NCBI GenBank assembly: GCA_026018925.1
Contig: JAKSZU010000004.1
Coordinates: 17,824,095-17,888,094 of the forward strand
Reading direction: 5' to 3'
From: Tupaia tana
Lineage: Eukaryota; Chordata; Mammalia; Scandentia; Tupaiidae
Length of the DNA stretch: 64,000 nt
Shown: positions 1-11,150 of the stretch, in pieces
Numbering within the stretch: position 1 is the first letter of the stretch
Layout: each line of letters opens with the position of its first letter
Position numbers and translations under genes: made by a program
Notes under the pieces: generated by a model
Databases searched by the model: none
The model's input: the letters and a program-made list of their open reading frames with translations, nothing else
Told to the model about the DNA's origin: nothing

Positions 1-900
1 ATAAAGGCAAGGTCTTCCCTCTGATGGGGAAAGCTCAAGCTGAGTCTGAGACTGACGGATGTTGCCCTTGATGTAGGGGAGTCTGGTCCTTCACTTCAAC
101 TCCTACCAGACTCTTGACATTGGAAACTGACACTGGCCAAGGGACAGGAGGCTCTGAGTGTCTGGAGGGTTCAAGGATCTCATTTTCTTTTCCCTTATAG
201 GGAAGATTCTTTGTCTTTGGGTTTCAGCAGTTTTACTATGATGTGCCTCGGTGGGTTTTTCTTTATATTTATTCTTCTTGGGGTTCCTTGTGCTTCTACA
301 ATCTGTGGTTTGATGTCTTTCTATCTCCCCAACCCACCCCAGTTTTGGAAACTTTTCAGCTATTATCTTTTCCCCATTCTCTTTCTCCTCTCCTTCTGAG
401 ACTCTAATTGCACATATTTGACCATTTCATAGTGTCCCGTACTCTCTTATACTTTATTCTATATTTTTCAGTCTTTTTTTCTGTTTTGTCTGAATATTTA
501 CTGATTTGTCATCCAATTCACTAACCTTTTTGCATGTGTTTTCTCTGCTGATAAGTCTACTTATTGTTTTTAAATTTAAATTGTATTAGCTTTTCAGTTC
601 TAGAATTACCACTTGTTTCTTTTTCATAAATTCCAGTTGTCTATCAAAAGATTCCCTCTTGTTATCTATTTTCTTGAACCTTGACCCTTTAAAATCCAGT
701 TCTGCAAATTCCAAAATCTGGATCTCCTGAGGAATTGTTTCTATTGTTGGTTTTATTGCTCTTGGTTTAGGGTCATTTGGTCTTATCTGAAATGCTAATA
801 ATTTTGTATTGAATGCCCAACATTACATATAAAAAACTGTAGATATAGCTTGAGGATCTGCTATCTGTTTTTGTTTCTGACAGGCACCTAAAGAAGGATG
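1..900. other. AT-rich intergenic sequence, no gene seen
   Basis: This AT-rich stretch has only short open frames with no recognisable protein. Parts (about 700-850) read like the 3' region of an old L1-type element in antisense, but I could not place it firmly. I see no exon, splice pattern or promoter here. Confidence 0.4.
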
Positions 901-1404
901 AACTGCTTTAACCCAATCTGGGATTACTCTGATTAGAAGCTTTGTTCCAGTCTAAGTCTGGTCTGTATCCGGCAAACCATTACTTCTAGAGTATAGTTCT
1001 TTGAGCCTTCCAACTAAAAGCTAGAGGTGTTTAACAGGGCATCTCCCCCTTTTAAAGCTCTAAATCCCTAATTCCATGGCCATTGCCATCTACAAACTGG
1101 AAAATGCCTTAAGGGAAAAAAACCTAAATATTACTAAAAAAAAAAAAAAACCTAAATATTACTTATCTTGTGTCCAAGATCTTGGCTCTCTCAAGCCCTT
1201 ACTGCCTTCATAGTTCTCCCATGCCTTTAAACAGATTGCTTAAATGCTTACCCCACTTTAAAGTAATTCTCAGCAGGGAATTGGTCTGATACAAGCTAGC
1301 CTTCCTTAACCCAAAACAGAAATCTGGATGACAATCTGAAATCTGCCCTTTCAGATTGATAACTAACAGTTGTGCTATGGAGAACACTTTTCAATAATAT
1401 CCAG

Positions 1405-1560
1405 TATTTACAGCGTGAGAGTAAGTATTGCTAGTATACATCCATTTTATACAAGAGAAACTGAGGCACAGAAAGATTAAATAAACTCGCTCAAGACCAC
1501 TAAGTGGCAGTGGTAGTGCCTGGATTCAAAGCCTGGTGTCCTGACCCTAAAGCCTGAGTT
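1405..1560 (+). repeat. MIR-type ancient SINE
   Basis: The segment carries the MIR core signature in order: 'gaaactgaggcacagaaag', then 'aaataaactcgctcaag', then 'taagtggcagtggtag' and a 'ggattcaaagcc' end. This is an old mammal-wide tRNA-derived repeat. The rest of 901-2982 holds nothing I recognise. Confidence 0.75.
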
Positions 1561-2982
1561 TTCAACCTAGCACAAGGCTAGGTTTGCTAAACGTCGAATA
1601 ACAAAAGCACAGGGCACAGGCTCTCCTTGAGGCCCTATGGGTCGACTCCTATAATTAGCCCTTATTCTGCTCAATGATCAACAGCAGAAGTAGACAGGGT
1701 ATGTTTTCTCTGTCTCAAAGAAGATAAATTCATTTTGCTCCATCCTTGGTTTAGCTGCCTAGTTCAATGGTAAGTCCAGGGGCTGAGCTTCCAAGTGCTC
1801 ATTGCGGATGAGGGATTCTTACCTGTTCCTAGGAGGCAGAGATCACTCTGTGAGACAGAACAACTCCCACGTCTGCACTCTAGGCACAGAAAGGGCTAAG
1901 GGCATTTGGTGCTGAGCTTATTCCTGAAATTGCCTCTGGTTAGCTGGGTTCTGGGGATGGGCAGGGGTGAGATGGCGAAGTTGCCGAGCTATTGCGACTC
2001 AGTTTGCATCGCCATTGCAAACTATGGATGTGCCCTAGAGTTGCCCTCTAGGCCCTGCAGTATCGGTCCTGTTTTGCTGTGGATGCTCTGGATAGCTCTG
2101 TTGTGGGGTGTCCTTAGTGCTGCTCACTCAATCTTTTTGGTTCTCCCCTCTCCTGGGCACATGTTAAATACTTCCTGGCTGATTTGTGATCAGGTGGGGG
2201 CTGTGTGATTAGTACCGGCCAATGCATTGTGATAGGCACCACTTCCTGGCTGGAGTATTTGGTTATGGAAGTAGAACCCTCTGAGTTGATGCCATCACTA
2301 TTCCAACTCCTCCAAGCCCAGCCCTCAACCCCAGTGCCTGAGCACGAGCCAAGGCCACTGCTCTGAATCTTGAGCTGCTAGAGTTGGAAGACCTGCACCT
2401 CAGTGAGTACTCCAGGTTTCTGCCCCCGTTAAGATCACCAGTCCCTTCATCTACAGGTGGGGGAACCTGAGGGTTGGAATGGGGAAGGTCATGGAGGGAG
2501 CCTGTAGCCACGTCAGACCAGAACCAGGCCTTTTCCCATCTAGCTGAGGTTACGAACACTGACAGTCAGCGGCCCACGACCCCGGCCTTGCAGTTCACCC
2601 TACTGCTGCCCTGCCTCTAGCTGGGGAGGCCTTGTGATCTCTAGTTGGGAGTCCAGGCCAGGAGGAATTTGGGGGTGGAGGGGCAGATGGAACGGGGCCT
2701 TGGATAACCAGGGTTTTTAGTTTTAATCTGGCTATGCAACTTGGGAGAGCTGGGGTGCTTCTCGGGGCCTTAGTTGTCTAAATGTAAAGGGAGGGGTATA
2801 GCCAGGTTGTGGTCCCTGAACTGGGATATCTGATCAACCTACTGCCCCACCCCTGACTGCCTCAAGTTTGTGAAGGTGGAAATGGAAAACTGACCAGAAA
2901 TTACTGTCAGCATATCAAAAGTCTTAATAAAATTAGGACATATTATAATGGCTATACCTGCTCATTATACCAAATTCTTTGT

Positions 2983-3241
2983 CTTTTTTTTTGGAGAGAT
3001 TTTTGCTATAGGGTCCATGTGCTCACCAGAAAGACAGAGAGAGACAGAGAGACAGAAAGTGAGAAATCACCCCTCAGGGGGAATGGCCACACTGCAATCC
3101 CTTCTCCTCCATTCTCCTCTTGGGATCTCGGCCACGCACGCATGTGTGCCCAGCATGTGTTTAAGCCACTGGTTCTGGGACTCGAACCGTGGTCGACTAC
3201 ATAAGAGTCCAGCGACGTAACCATCACACCATCTGCTGGTC
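2983..3241 (-). mobile_element. tRNA-derived SINE (dominant family)
   Basis: Reverse copy of the dominant SINE. The poly-T start is the element's A tail, followed by 'tttttgctatagggt', and it ends at 'atctgctggtcccc', the inverted head. It is flanked by a target repeat, 'ccaaattctt' on both sides (about 2970 and 3242), with one later mismatch. Confidence 0.9.
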
Positions 3242-3394
3242 CCCAAATTCTTCGCTTTGAGCTGGGATTAAGTCAGTGCTCTGAGGAGTCACCTGTTGCT
3301 GGGGGTGCTGGTTGGGGGGGGTGGGTGTTTACACTGAACAGCGGTGCTAAACATGAACACATTTCATCTGCTCTGTGGCCCCACTGAGCTGCTG

Positions 3395-3520
3395 CAGTCC
3401 TGTCCCCAGTTCACAGTAAGGAAACCGAGGCTCAGGAACTTGCCCGGGTTTATTCGGCTGTAGTAGGGAAAGCCGGGATTCGAACCTCGTCCTTTCCGAC
3501 TGAAAAGTCCATGTTTTTGC
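3395..3520 (+). repeat. MIR-type ancient SINE
   Basis: Contains 'aaaccgaggctcaggaact', 'tgcccgggtt' and 'ccgggattcgaacctcgtc', the central and 3' signature of MIR. Confidence 0.65.
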
Positions 3521-3521
3521 T

Positions 3522-5340
3522 AGACCAGAATTACTACTTACTGGAAGGTATAGAGATGTTTGCTTATTTAAAAAAATAGTCTTTGATTACTGCTATCCAG
3601 TTAATCATCAACCTTGGGGCCCAACAAGGGAGGGTCCTCAACAGGTGGAGAGAGACAAGAGCTTCCAGGGAGGAGAGGGGTCTCTACCTGAAGCCCTTTC
3701 CCCCAGTCCATGGTTCTGGGATGCCTGTGCTGCTCCAGAGCAGTTGCTTGAGCAGAAGCAGGTGCCAGACCTCCTGGCCCCAGGCTCTTGCTCCAAGGAC
3801 CCAAAAGCCTTTAGGGAGGGGGGCTGGAGCTTGGGTTCTGACATCAGTAGCTGGTCCTGGATCCCTGTTCTCCATGTGAGACCAGGTCCCTCCTCTGTGA
3901 ACTCCTCTGCCCCCTTAGTCTAAGACTAAGGCCCTTCTGTTCCTCCTCAATCCCTGAACGTGTGGGCCAGCCCTCTCCTCTAGCTGCCAGCCCTGGTGCT
4001 CTCACTAGTCCCTCCTCCCCTTCCCACGACACCCCCATCCTCAGGGAACCTCCCACATCACTATTACTCACTGCCTCCTGGGGCTTATTCATTACCTTGG
4101 AAGCTCTCAGCTTCTGCCAACTGAATTCTGCCTCCCCAGAGCCCAGAGAGCTGCCATCACTCCCACTCCAGCCGATTCACAGGCCCTTCCCACCCCAGAC
4201 ATGTAAGAGAGCGTGCACGCGCACACACACACACCCACAGACAGAGACACACACACAGATTCCCCAAGCTGGAAACAAGGTTTGAGGCTGAAGTCTGAAG
4301 CATGCATCTGTGTCTAACTGTTGGGCTCCACCATGCTCATCCCTGAGCACATGTGGACACACACACACACACACACACACACCACATGTACACTCAGTGG
4401 TCAAACCTACCCAGAAGTACAAACACAGAGGCAGCGCATGTGGAGTGTGGCAGACACCAGCCCACACATAGACAGACAGACAGACACACCCCCTTCCTTT
4501 CTGGTGGAAATGAACTGCTGCTCAGTAGAGCTACCTCTGGAGACTTCTTGCCTGGGATTGTGGCCATCAGGAGGAGGTGCACGAGAGCAGGGGCCCTGGG
4601 CGAAATGACCGGGAAAGAGGTATTCCATTTAAGCCATTCCGATGGCGCCCTCCCATGTACAAGCAATCACTGTTCCCCCTCTGGGGAGGGAACAGTTGGT
4701 GTAGATGGTCTCTGCAGGCCTTGTAGACTCTGGCTTCTGGCACAACTGAAGGGCCCTAGCGACACAGTCTTCTTTACAGCAATTATAGTGCTGTAGTTAG
4801 ACCAGCCTCTACACCCACCCGGACAAAGGCGACCCTGGCTGTCCTGGTCCCTCTGCCCCTTCTCAGTGCTCTCAGACCTGCCAAGCAGACTCCCAGGCCA
4901 CAGCCCCCAGGCAGGGACCATATCTGTGAACAGACCGGAATCTCCAGCCTCATTCTGACCCTTTGCCTCCACTGTAAGCAACTCATTTGCCCGGAGCCAG
5001 AATGATGCTACAGGCCGGGACTTCCAACTGGCTGGATTGGAACTGCCCTTCCCTCCGCCTCCTTCCAAGGCTTTGGGACGGGCTTGCTTTCCCTTCCAGC
5101 CTGCGTCCTAACTCCACTGAGGGACTTCAGTATCTTTTGCACAACCTCCTGCCCTCTTAGTTTCTTGATTTCTCATGTTCAGTGCTTAATTTCTCCATTC
5201 CACCCCAGCTACCTTTCCCCTAGCTGACGCCCAAGATCTGATCACCCTCATTGTTACCCTGACCATTCTACCTTTCTGAACCCCGATGGCCTGCCGTTGA
5301 TTATAACAACCCTATTGCTCCCACTACATGATGGCTGCAC
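3522..5340. other. Intergenic, no gene recognised
   Basis: This stretch holds a (CA)n tract and short overlapping open frames on both strands with no family resemblance and no clear splice pattern. Nothing else is supported. Confidence 0.4.
4357..4383. repeat. (CA)n microsatellite
   Basis: An uninterrupted AC dinucleotide run of about 27 bases. Shorter CA-rich pieces lie nearby at 4220-4258 and 4470-4490. Confidence 0.9.
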
Positions 5341-5344
5341 AGTG

Positions 5345-5525
5345 CCTACTATGTGCTAAACACTGCTCTAAGCGTTTACATCTATTAACTAATTGAAGCC
5401 CTACAATAATCCTAAGAGGTATGGTTGCCATCTCTACTTTACAGATGGGGAAACAGAGGCTCTGAGGAGTGCAATTACTGGCAGAGGTCACAGACATGGT
5501 GGTAATATGTGGCCGAGCTGGGATT
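5345..5525 (+). repeat. MIR-type ancient SINE
   Basis: Near full-length MIR pattern: 'actatgtgctaaacactgc', 'cagatggggaaacagagg' and 'gccgagctgggattc' in the expected order and spacing. Confidence 0.85.
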
Positions 5526-5924
5526 CCATGGGCCGTGTGTCCCCTGATCTGTGCCATCTCCAGGACTCTGCTCCTCCTGTTGGAACTGCTCTCTGATCTC
5601 ACACAGTCCTTGGAACTCTCCATTTTCTCCACGAGCCTCTTTCCCTGGCTTTCTGCACCCAACAGAGAGCTTGCATTGACTGGCTTCAGTTACTCTTGCG
5701 ATCTCACCTTGTCTTTCTACCAAAGCTGCCAGCCAAACCTAACCTTGCCTCAGTTCAGTTTTCTGCCTTCGTAAGTCTCTGCCTAAACTGCTAAGCCTAG
5801 CGGGCGGGCGAGAAGCAACCCATAGCTGGGGAGTGTAGGCTGTCTCCCCTCTCTTACTCTGAGCTCACTACTCCCCTCATTGGACTGACCCCATGTCTTC
5901 TGGATCATCTAAGGCTCTCCCATC

Positions 5925-6207
5925 TTTTTTAAAAAAATTTTTTTTATAGAGATTTTTGCCTTAGGGCACATGTGCTGACTGGAGAGAGACAGAAATAGAG
6001 CCAGCAAGAGGGAAAGTGAGAAATCACCCCCCCCCCCCCCCCGACAGGATGGCCACACTACAATCCCTTCTCCATTCTCCTCCTGGGATCTTGAACACAC
6101 ATGCACATGCGCCTGGTATGAGTTTCAAGCCACCAGGTCCATGGCTTGAACCACGTTTGGCCATGTGGGAGTCCAACAACATAACCGCTATGCCATCTGC
6201 TGGCCCC
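5925..6207 (-). mobile_element. tRNA-derived SINE (dominant family)
   Basis: Reverse copy with a long A tail (read as T), a run of C where the family has its C/G palindrome, and an inverted head ending in 'tgctggcccc'. The target repeat 'ctctcccatctt' is on both sides. Confidence 0.9.
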
Positions 6208-6330
6208 AGGCCTCTCCCATCTTAAAACAAAACCCTCTTCCAACCCCATGTCTGCCTCCAGCTAACACTCTTCCCACTTCTGGAAAGTGTTGTCTACTCT
6301 TGGTACTTTACCTCCCTAAAAGCTAGTCCT

Positions 6331-6455
6331 GGGATCAGCAGGTGGAGTAATGGTTAAGGTGCTGGACTCCCACATGGCAGACCATGATTTGAATCCCAGG
6401 TCCACTGGCTTAAAACTCATGCCAGGCCCCTATGCCTGCCATGATCCTAAGTGGA
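6331..6455 (+). mobile_element. tRNA-derived SINE, 3'-truncated
   Basis: Head with A-box-like 'gtggagtaatggttaagg' and B-box-like 'gatttgaatccc'. The body stops at about 6455, where the next SINE begins. Confidence 0.75.
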
Positions 6456-6718
6456 GGTACTAGCAGATGATGTGATGATTTCGTTGTTGGACTCCCATGT
6501 AGTTGACCGTGGTTCGAGTCCTGGACCTGGCAGCTTAAAACTCACTTTGGGCATGTGTACATTCCTACCCAAACCGAGAGGAGAATGAAGAAGGGAGTAC
6601 AGTGTCGCCACCCTCACTGGGAAGTGATTTCTCGCTTTCCGTCTTTCTGTCTCTCTCTTTGGCAAGTACATGCGCCCAATAGCAAAAATCTCTCTAAAAA
6701 AAAAAAAATAAATAAAGA
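6456..6718 (+). mobile_element. tRNA-derived SINE
   Basis: Full-length forward copy with head 'gatgatgtgatgatttcg', B box 'ggttcgagtcc', the CT-rich part and an A-rich tail near 6700-6715. Confidence 0.85.
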
Positions 6719-6865
6719 TCCCAAGTGGAGAAAAAGGAATTTTGTGTGTGGGGGCGTGGCCTCTCTCTTTCTGTCTCTGTCCCTCCAGCAATGTTTCTCT
6801 GTCCCTCCAATGAGCACACACTCCTTATACCAAAAATCTTTCAAAAGAAAAAGAAAGTCAATCCT

Positions 6866-7098
6866 CAAAGCCAGCAGGTGGCGTGGTAGTTAAGGTGGAG
6901 GACTCTCACATGGCTGACTGGTGTTTGAGCTCCAGACCGAGCAGCTTGAAAATCACTCCAGGCGTGTGCGGGTGTGTGCCCAAAATCCCAACAGGAGAAA
7001 GAAGGAGAAGGTGATTTCTTAGTTTCCCTCTCTCTGTCTCTCTCCAGCAAGCACATGTGCCCCAAGGCATAAACCTAAAAAAAAAAGAAAAAACAAAG
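6866..7098 (+). mobile_element. tRNA-derived SINE
   Basis: Forward copy with head 'agccagcaggtggcgtgg' and tail 'aaaaaaaaagaaaaaac'. It is the third member of the head-to-tail cluster at 6331-7331. Confidence 0.85.
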
Positions 7099-7109
7099 TC
7101 CATCTTCCC

Positions 7110-7331
7110 CAGGGCTGGTGACTCCGTGCCCTAGTGATTGTGGGAGTCAGATCCCACACGACTGACTATGATTCAAGTCCTGGCCCTGGTGGCTTGAAAA
7201 CCACACTGAGCATGTGTGTGTGCCCCAGATCCTGACAGGATGGAGAGATGCGGGACAAGGGATTACGGCAGGGCCACATCCTATTGGGGGCTGCTTTCTC
7301 TGTCTCTCTGTAGACTGCAATTAAAAAAAAA
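7110..7331 (+). mobile_element. tRNA-derived SINE, second subfamily
   Basis: The head reads 'gggctggtgactccgtgccc' and the body has 'gatcccacacgactgac', 'ctgacaggatggagagatg' and an A-rich tail. This matches the second head type also seen at 10935, 26461, 28858 and 55549, rather than the dominant 'gaccagcagttagcg' type. Confidence 0.75.
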
Positions 7332-8389
7332 TAGTTGACCCTCTCCAGTCTGGTTTCCGCCCCATCAAGGTCTCAACTGTTCCCAGCTAGGCCGGTTGCC
7401 TCCTTGTCGCTGAACTCCATGAACATGTCCACCCCCTAGCTCAGGACCTCTCCACCACTCTGGCCCTGTGGAGCCCCCTCCTGGAACATTTTCTCCTTTA
7501 ACCTTCACCTCCCTCCACAACCTCCCCCAGCCCCAGCTACAAAACCTGGGCCTCCACTTCTCACTCCCGGTTCCCTCACGCTTTTCTAGTCAGTCACCAG
7601 GTGCTTGGAGTCCCCGCTCCTGGGGCTCTGGAGCCCACCCCTTCCTCTCTGGTCTCACTGCTGCAGCGTCCCCACCTCTCTCTGCTGTTAGGGTCTTCTG
7701 CCCCAACCCAGGCTGTCCCCACCCCCTGCTCGCCAGGAGCGCCTGAGCCATGAGTGTCCTTGGCTTTCCCTGGCTGACCTGAACTCTCCCCTCAGAGTGC
7801 AGGCCAATGCAGGGCTCCCAGATCTGGCTCCGTCAGGGCAGGTGACGCTGGGGATCTGGGTCCACATGCCGGACTACCCTAGCCTTCCTAGAGGTCAGGA
7901 TTACACTCACCTTCTTGTCGCTGTATAGTGGGCTGCCTCTCCCCAGGGGCCGAGTGAACATGGAACGGATGTGAAGGGAGGCTTGGGCCAGAGGGGCGCC
8001 ATGTCTGTTCTCTGCCTTCCTGGCTGGGCGGGCTCCCGGGGTTGAAACTGTCCAGTTCTCTGATCCCTCCCTCATTCTGGGCCTTGGGGAGGGAATGGAG
8101 GTTCGTGGAAGTGGGTTCTAGGGCAGAGACTACTGAGTTAAGAGCAGGCAGGAGCAGGATGGAGCACAGGGGGCGAGGCAGCCAGTCCACGCTGTGCGTC
8201 TTTCCTTCTGTCGCTGTCTGTCTTTGTCATCTCTCTTTTTCAGAGGGTACAGGTCCCTGGTCTGGGCACCAGCTCTTACCTTGGGTTCAGAGCTGGATGG
8301 AGTATCTCACTGCTTCAAGCGTCCCCTACTCACCCCTTCGCTTCCCTCAACTCCTGCAGCCTTCACTCGCTTGAGCTGGTGGACGCTCC
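7332..8389. other. Intergenic, no gene recognised
   Basis: GC-rich unique-looking sequence with short overlapping open frames on both strands, none recognisable. It leads into the CpG island. Confidence 0.4.
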
Positions 8390-9035
8390 CCTACCGGTTC
8401 GATCCGGCGGGCCTCGGGACCCTGGACCAGCAGGAGGGAAGGATCCTGCGAGCGCAGGACATTCAGCCAGGGCAGCGGCAGAGCCGGACCCCGCGGGACT
8501 GGGCGCAAAGTGCGGGGTGGGAGGGCGCTGGCTCCCAGCCCACAGGGCTTCCTGGGCCAAGCCGCTTGGAGATCCCGGATCAGCGGGTGGGTGGGTGCGT
8601 GTGTGGGCGCCGGCCCGGGCTCCCCGCCTTTGCGGCGCGCAGAGACGCGAAACCCCACTAGGCTCGGCTCCCTGGAGCAGCCCCCGCGGCGGCGGCCGCA
8701 GGCTGGGAGGGCCGGCGCGCGGGCGGAGGACTGCGGAGCAGGGGCTGCGCGGGTCCCCGGCCGCCTCCCGCCACCTGAGCCCCCTTCGGAGAGTCGGCTG
8801 CCGACCTTCGGCTCCCCTTCCAGCATGGGGTGACGACGTTCTCACCAAGTCCTTCCCCTCTCCCGCTCCGCGCCTCCCTTTGGCCCTCCGCTGCTCGGGT
8901 TTTGCGGGTCGCGAGCACCCTGCAGGTAACTCCTAGCCCGCCCGGCCGCCCCGTCCCATCTGCACTCTGCACAGCCCAGCAGGAAACCTTGCACTCACTC
9001 CAGCGCCAGGTGTACAGGTCGCACCGACTCCGCCT
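8390..9035. promoter_or_regulatory. CpG island without a recognised gene
   Basis: The region is dense in CpG and GC-box-like strings (for example 'cccgcggcggcggccgcag' near 8683-8701), in sharp contrast to the CpG-poor flanks. Several long open frames overlap on both strands, as expected in GC-rich DNA where stop codons are rare, and none resembles a known protein. A good splice donor on the plus strand, 'ctgcag' followed by 'gtaact', sits at 8925/8926, so a noncoding first exon is possible. KNCN starts about 6.5 kb away and its 5' end does not reach here. Such islands usually mark promoters or Polycomb-regulated elements. Which one applies here cannot be told from sequence. Confidence 0.7.
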
Positions 9036-9798
9036 CCAGCCTCAGAAAGATCCCCAACTGGAGCTGTGAAGGGTAGGAAGATCTTTTTCCAAGGATGGGG
9101 CTTGTTTTCAGCACCCCTTCCCCAATCAGCCTCCTCCAATCCTGCCCCCTAGAAAGGGGCGTGGCCACGAGACCATATAGGGGCTGAGTCTCCTGGTGGG
9201 AGTCCTAAGAGCTCCTTGGGGTGAGGAAGAGGGGAGAGAGGCGGGCAGAGTGCCCATCTCCAGGATGGATTTTGATGAGAGGACGGGAGTGGGGTGGGCG
9301 GAGATCTGGGCACGCATTTTCCAGACCCGGAGAGTTCAGCTGGAAGAGTATCTCCTCCAGCCTCTCCCATCATTCATTTTCTCCTCCATTCATAAACCCT
9401 GCCTGATGTGACCACCTTCGAAGGTGGCCTGCGAGGGAGGTGCTGCAATCATCCTCCATTCTCAGGTGAGGAAACTGAGGCCCAAGACCCCAGAGCCTCC
9501 AGCCCCACCAGCCTCTGGGGGCCTTCCAGGATGGGAATCTTATCTGCAGACTCTTGCCTGGACAGTCCTCCTCCAGGTCTACCCAGGGCCATGTGACTGC
9601 CTGGACCACTTACTCTCCACCTCTGTTCATTGCTGGATCATTCCCCAGTACGCAGACCTGGGCCAGGCATAGCCACAGTCCAGGGCTCAGAGCTTGGAAA
9701 TTGGAAAGATCCAATTTCATTCATTGACCAGACTGCAGGAAGAGCTGAGGCCAATGGCTGGTCCCGGTCCACAGTCCCCTCCATGCTGAAATGTTGCG
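9036..9798. other. Intergenic, no gene recognised
   Basis: A short MIR-like remnant is visible near 9450-9490 ('gtgaggaaactgaggccca'). Otherwise I see nothing. Confidence 0.4.
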
Positions 9799-10060
9799 GG
9801 AACCAGCAGTTAGCGTAATGGCTATGTCACTGGACTCCCACATAGTCGACCGAGGTTTGCGTCCGGACCCGGTGGCTTAAAACTCACGCCGGGCCCGTGT
9901 GCATGTGTGCCCAAGATCCCGAGAGGAGAATGGAGGAGAAGGGATTGCGGCGTGACCATCCCCCCTGGGGGGTGATTTCTCGCTTTCTGTCTCTATGTCT
10001 CTGTCTGTCTGGAGAGCGCACGTGCCCTATAGTGAAAACCTCACCAAAAAAAAAAAAAAA
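9799..10060 (+). mobile_element. tRNA-derived SINE (dominant family), young
   Basis: Full-length copy with head 'ggaaccagcagttagcgtaa', the body palindrome 'ccccctggggggtgat' and an uninterrupted A tail. The target repeat 'aaatgttgc' is found on both sides, so the insertion looks fairly recent. Confidence 0.92.
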
Positions 10061-10394
10061 AAATGTTGCAAGGTCCCATTGCTGCTCTGAGGTGAAAGGG
10101 CACTCCCTGCTAACTCTGCCTACCATCCCACCCTGCCAGCTTGGCCTAACCTCATGTTTTCTCAGAGCACAAGGGGAGAAAGCATGGTCTCCACCTGGAC
10201 CATACATGTGAGTAGGTGGAGTAGCTGGACATTTGTCTAGAATAGAGAGGAGGAGGTTTCCAGAAGCCTGAAGCAGGTAAAATGAGAAAAACTGTAGGCC
10301 CAGGCCTCCAAAATCCCACCTAGTTTCAAGGGTCTTTTGAAGCCTCACCCAGTTCTTCCCCAATGGGCATAGTTATTTTTATTGTTTTCTTTTG

Positions 10395-10632
10395 TTTTTG
10401 TTTTTCCTTAAGTTTTGCTGTAGAGTGCATGCACTCAGAGAGAGAAAGAGAGTGAGAAATCATTCCCCCAGGGGGGATGGTCACACCACAGCTCCTTCTC
10501 CATTCTCCTCGCAGGATGTTGGGCTCACACGCATGTACCCAGTGTGTTTTTCAAGACACCAGGTCTGGGACTTGAACTGTGAATGTGGCCATGTGGGATT
10601 CAGCTGCCTTAACCTCCACCCCACCAGTTCTT
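10395..10632 (-). mobile_element. tRNA-derived SINE, diverged
   Basis: Reverse copy: 'ttttgctgtagagtgcatgc', then the C/G palindrome 'ccccaggggggatgg', ending in an eroded head. Confidence 0.75.
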
Positions 10633-10934
10633 GCCTTTTTATGTACTTATCCCTTAAGTTATTCTATGTCTGTCCCCAGCACCTTTCTGCCAGGCATTGG
10701 GATACTGTAGCCTTGCCTTCGGGGGATCGTGGCTGGAAGAGGTTGCTAGTGGTGGGGAGAAGGAACCACCCTCCCTACAGCTCAGGCTCTCTGACTCCCA
10801 GCCTTCCACCCTCGGCATCTCTTTGGGGCACTCAGGTGAGGCCTGCAGATGGCTAAAAGGAAGGGTCTCCTCGCTGATCTAGGAGGAGCCCCCAGGCCTA
10901 ACGTGCTTGAAGGAGGTTGAAGGAAAGGAGGATG

Positions 10935-11150
10935 GAGGCCCCGTCCCGAAGCACAGTGGTTACGCCTGTGTGTAGAAACCCACTCTCGTGGCGCACTGCC
11001 GTTTGCATTCTGACCCTTACAGCTTGAAATTTCCTATGGGATGAAGAAACAGAGAAAAAGGGATTGTGGCGTAGCCATGCCCCCGGGGGATTCTGTCTCT
11101 CTTTCTCTCTCTCTTTAGCTGGTGAGCATATATACCTTCTGGCAATAAAA
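10935..11150 (+). mobile_element. tRNA-derived SINE, second subfamily, diverged
   Basis: Eroded head 'gaagcacagtggttacg', body 'atgaagaaacagagaaaaag' and 'tggcgtagccatgcccccgg', CT-rich stretch, then 'ggcaataaaatgaaaaa'. Confidence 0.65.

Noticed and set aside
1906-2208. 100-codon plus-strand open frame with hydrophobic parts
   Set aside because: No homology recognised, no splice or promoter context, low-complexity-type composition.
8347-8848. Long overlapping open frames (up to 185 codons) on both strands
   Set aside because: They lie in the CpG island, where stop codons are rare. They are Ala/Gly/Pro/Arg-rich and resemble no known protein.
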